Of a stretch of 64,000 bases of DNA, positions 63,903 to 64,000 are shown in pieces (within the stretch, counting starts at the first letter, position 1; each line of letters begins with the position of its first letter). The translations under genes and the position numbers were made by a program. The notes beneath the pieces are model-generated. The model was not told the origin of the DNA. It did not search any database and saw nothing but the letters and a program-made list of their open reading frames with translations. The DNA is from Diphasiastrum complanatum (Eukaryota; Streptophyta; Lycopodiopsida; Lycopodiales; Lycopodiaceae): assembly GCA_029204225.1 (NCBI GenBank), contig CM055110.1, positions 20,192,410-20,256,409 on the forward strand. Direction: 5' to 3'.

Positions 63903-64000
63903 ATGGCTAGCTCACCCACTACACCTGCGAGTCATTCCGGACCTTTAGATGAACAGTTTGCTGATATGCGTGACTCTCTTACTCTCCTCAGTAGTCGTTT
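63903..64000 (+). CDS. Start of gag of the right-edge gypsy element (partial)
   Basis: ATG at 63903 opens MASSPTTPASHSGPLDEQFA and continues in frame to the window edge (LTLLSSR). Position after LTR, primer site and leader, and a Ser/Thr/Pro-rich start followed by a helical part, fit the beginning of a gypsy gag(-pol). Only 32 codons are visible, so the assignment rests on context. Confidence 0.6.
   Translation, partial: MASSPTTPASHSGPLDEQFADMRDSLTLLSSR

Overview
The window is nuclear DNA from a land plant with a large, repeat-rich genome. Spliceosomal introns, Ty3/gypsy and Ty1/copia elements primed by initiator-tRNA-Met, a Tat/Athila-like element primed by a different tRNA, a LINE and a MULE-like transposase all point to a plant. 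The one recognisable host gene (about 38.6-47.5 kb, plus strand) looks like a PAS-histidine kinase of the PHK type. That type is described from mosses and liverworts and, as I recall, is missing from flowering plants, so I favour a non-seed vascular plant such as a fern or lycophyte. This is inference; no species can be named from the sequence alone.

Layout. 0-0.3 kb: 3' end of a LINE. 0.3-6.8 kb: minus-strand LTR element without recognisable gag or pol (LARD-like). 6.8-9.98 kb: decayed plus-strand gypsy pol and its 3' LTR. 10.5-11.1 kb: possible first exon of an unknown minus-strand gene, with GA repeats upstream. 11.9-12.2 kb: patch of short repeats. 13.5-15.2 kb: minus-strand MULE transposase remnant with a tandem duplication. 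About 16.2-19.8 kb: broken copia element (LTR end, gag, RT) with a minus-strand gypsy fragment and its LTR between gag and RT. 19.8-31.8 kb: large minus-strand Tat/Athila-like element with gag, protease, RT/RNase H, integrase and an extra coiled-coil ORF between pol and the 3' LTR. 31.9-32.9 kb: unidentified coding-like fragments. 34.2 kb: a 101-bp TC microsatellite. 34.6-35.6 kb: a non-LTR zinc-binding remnant and a strong hairpin.

38.6-47.5 kb: six exons encode the N-terminal region, a PAS domain and the phosphoacceptor-histidine domain of the kinase. Its 5.8-kb second intron holds copia, gypsy, minisatellite and unknown sequence. Its fourth intron appears to be GC-AG. The ATPase and any receiver domain are not in the window; the sequence after exon 6 runs into more transposon debris.

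47.7-50.1 kb: copia and gypsy fragments with an LTR. 50.1-60.6 kb: an almost full-length LINE (ORF1, endonuclease, RT, zinc-binding tail, (TTTC)n end). It is split by a gypsy chromovirus with equal-length LTRs (52,614-57,968) that appears to have lost its protease. 60.6-61.5 kb: internally deleted gypsy pol, minus strand. 62.3-63.1 kb: two LTRs of one family head to head, a palindrome of about 860 bp. The right-hand LTR opens a new plus-strand element whose gag starts at 63,903 and leaves the window.

Nearly all open frames are therefore mobile-element fossils. Many of their stop codons look like C-to-T or G-to-A changes, as expected for long-methylated repeats.
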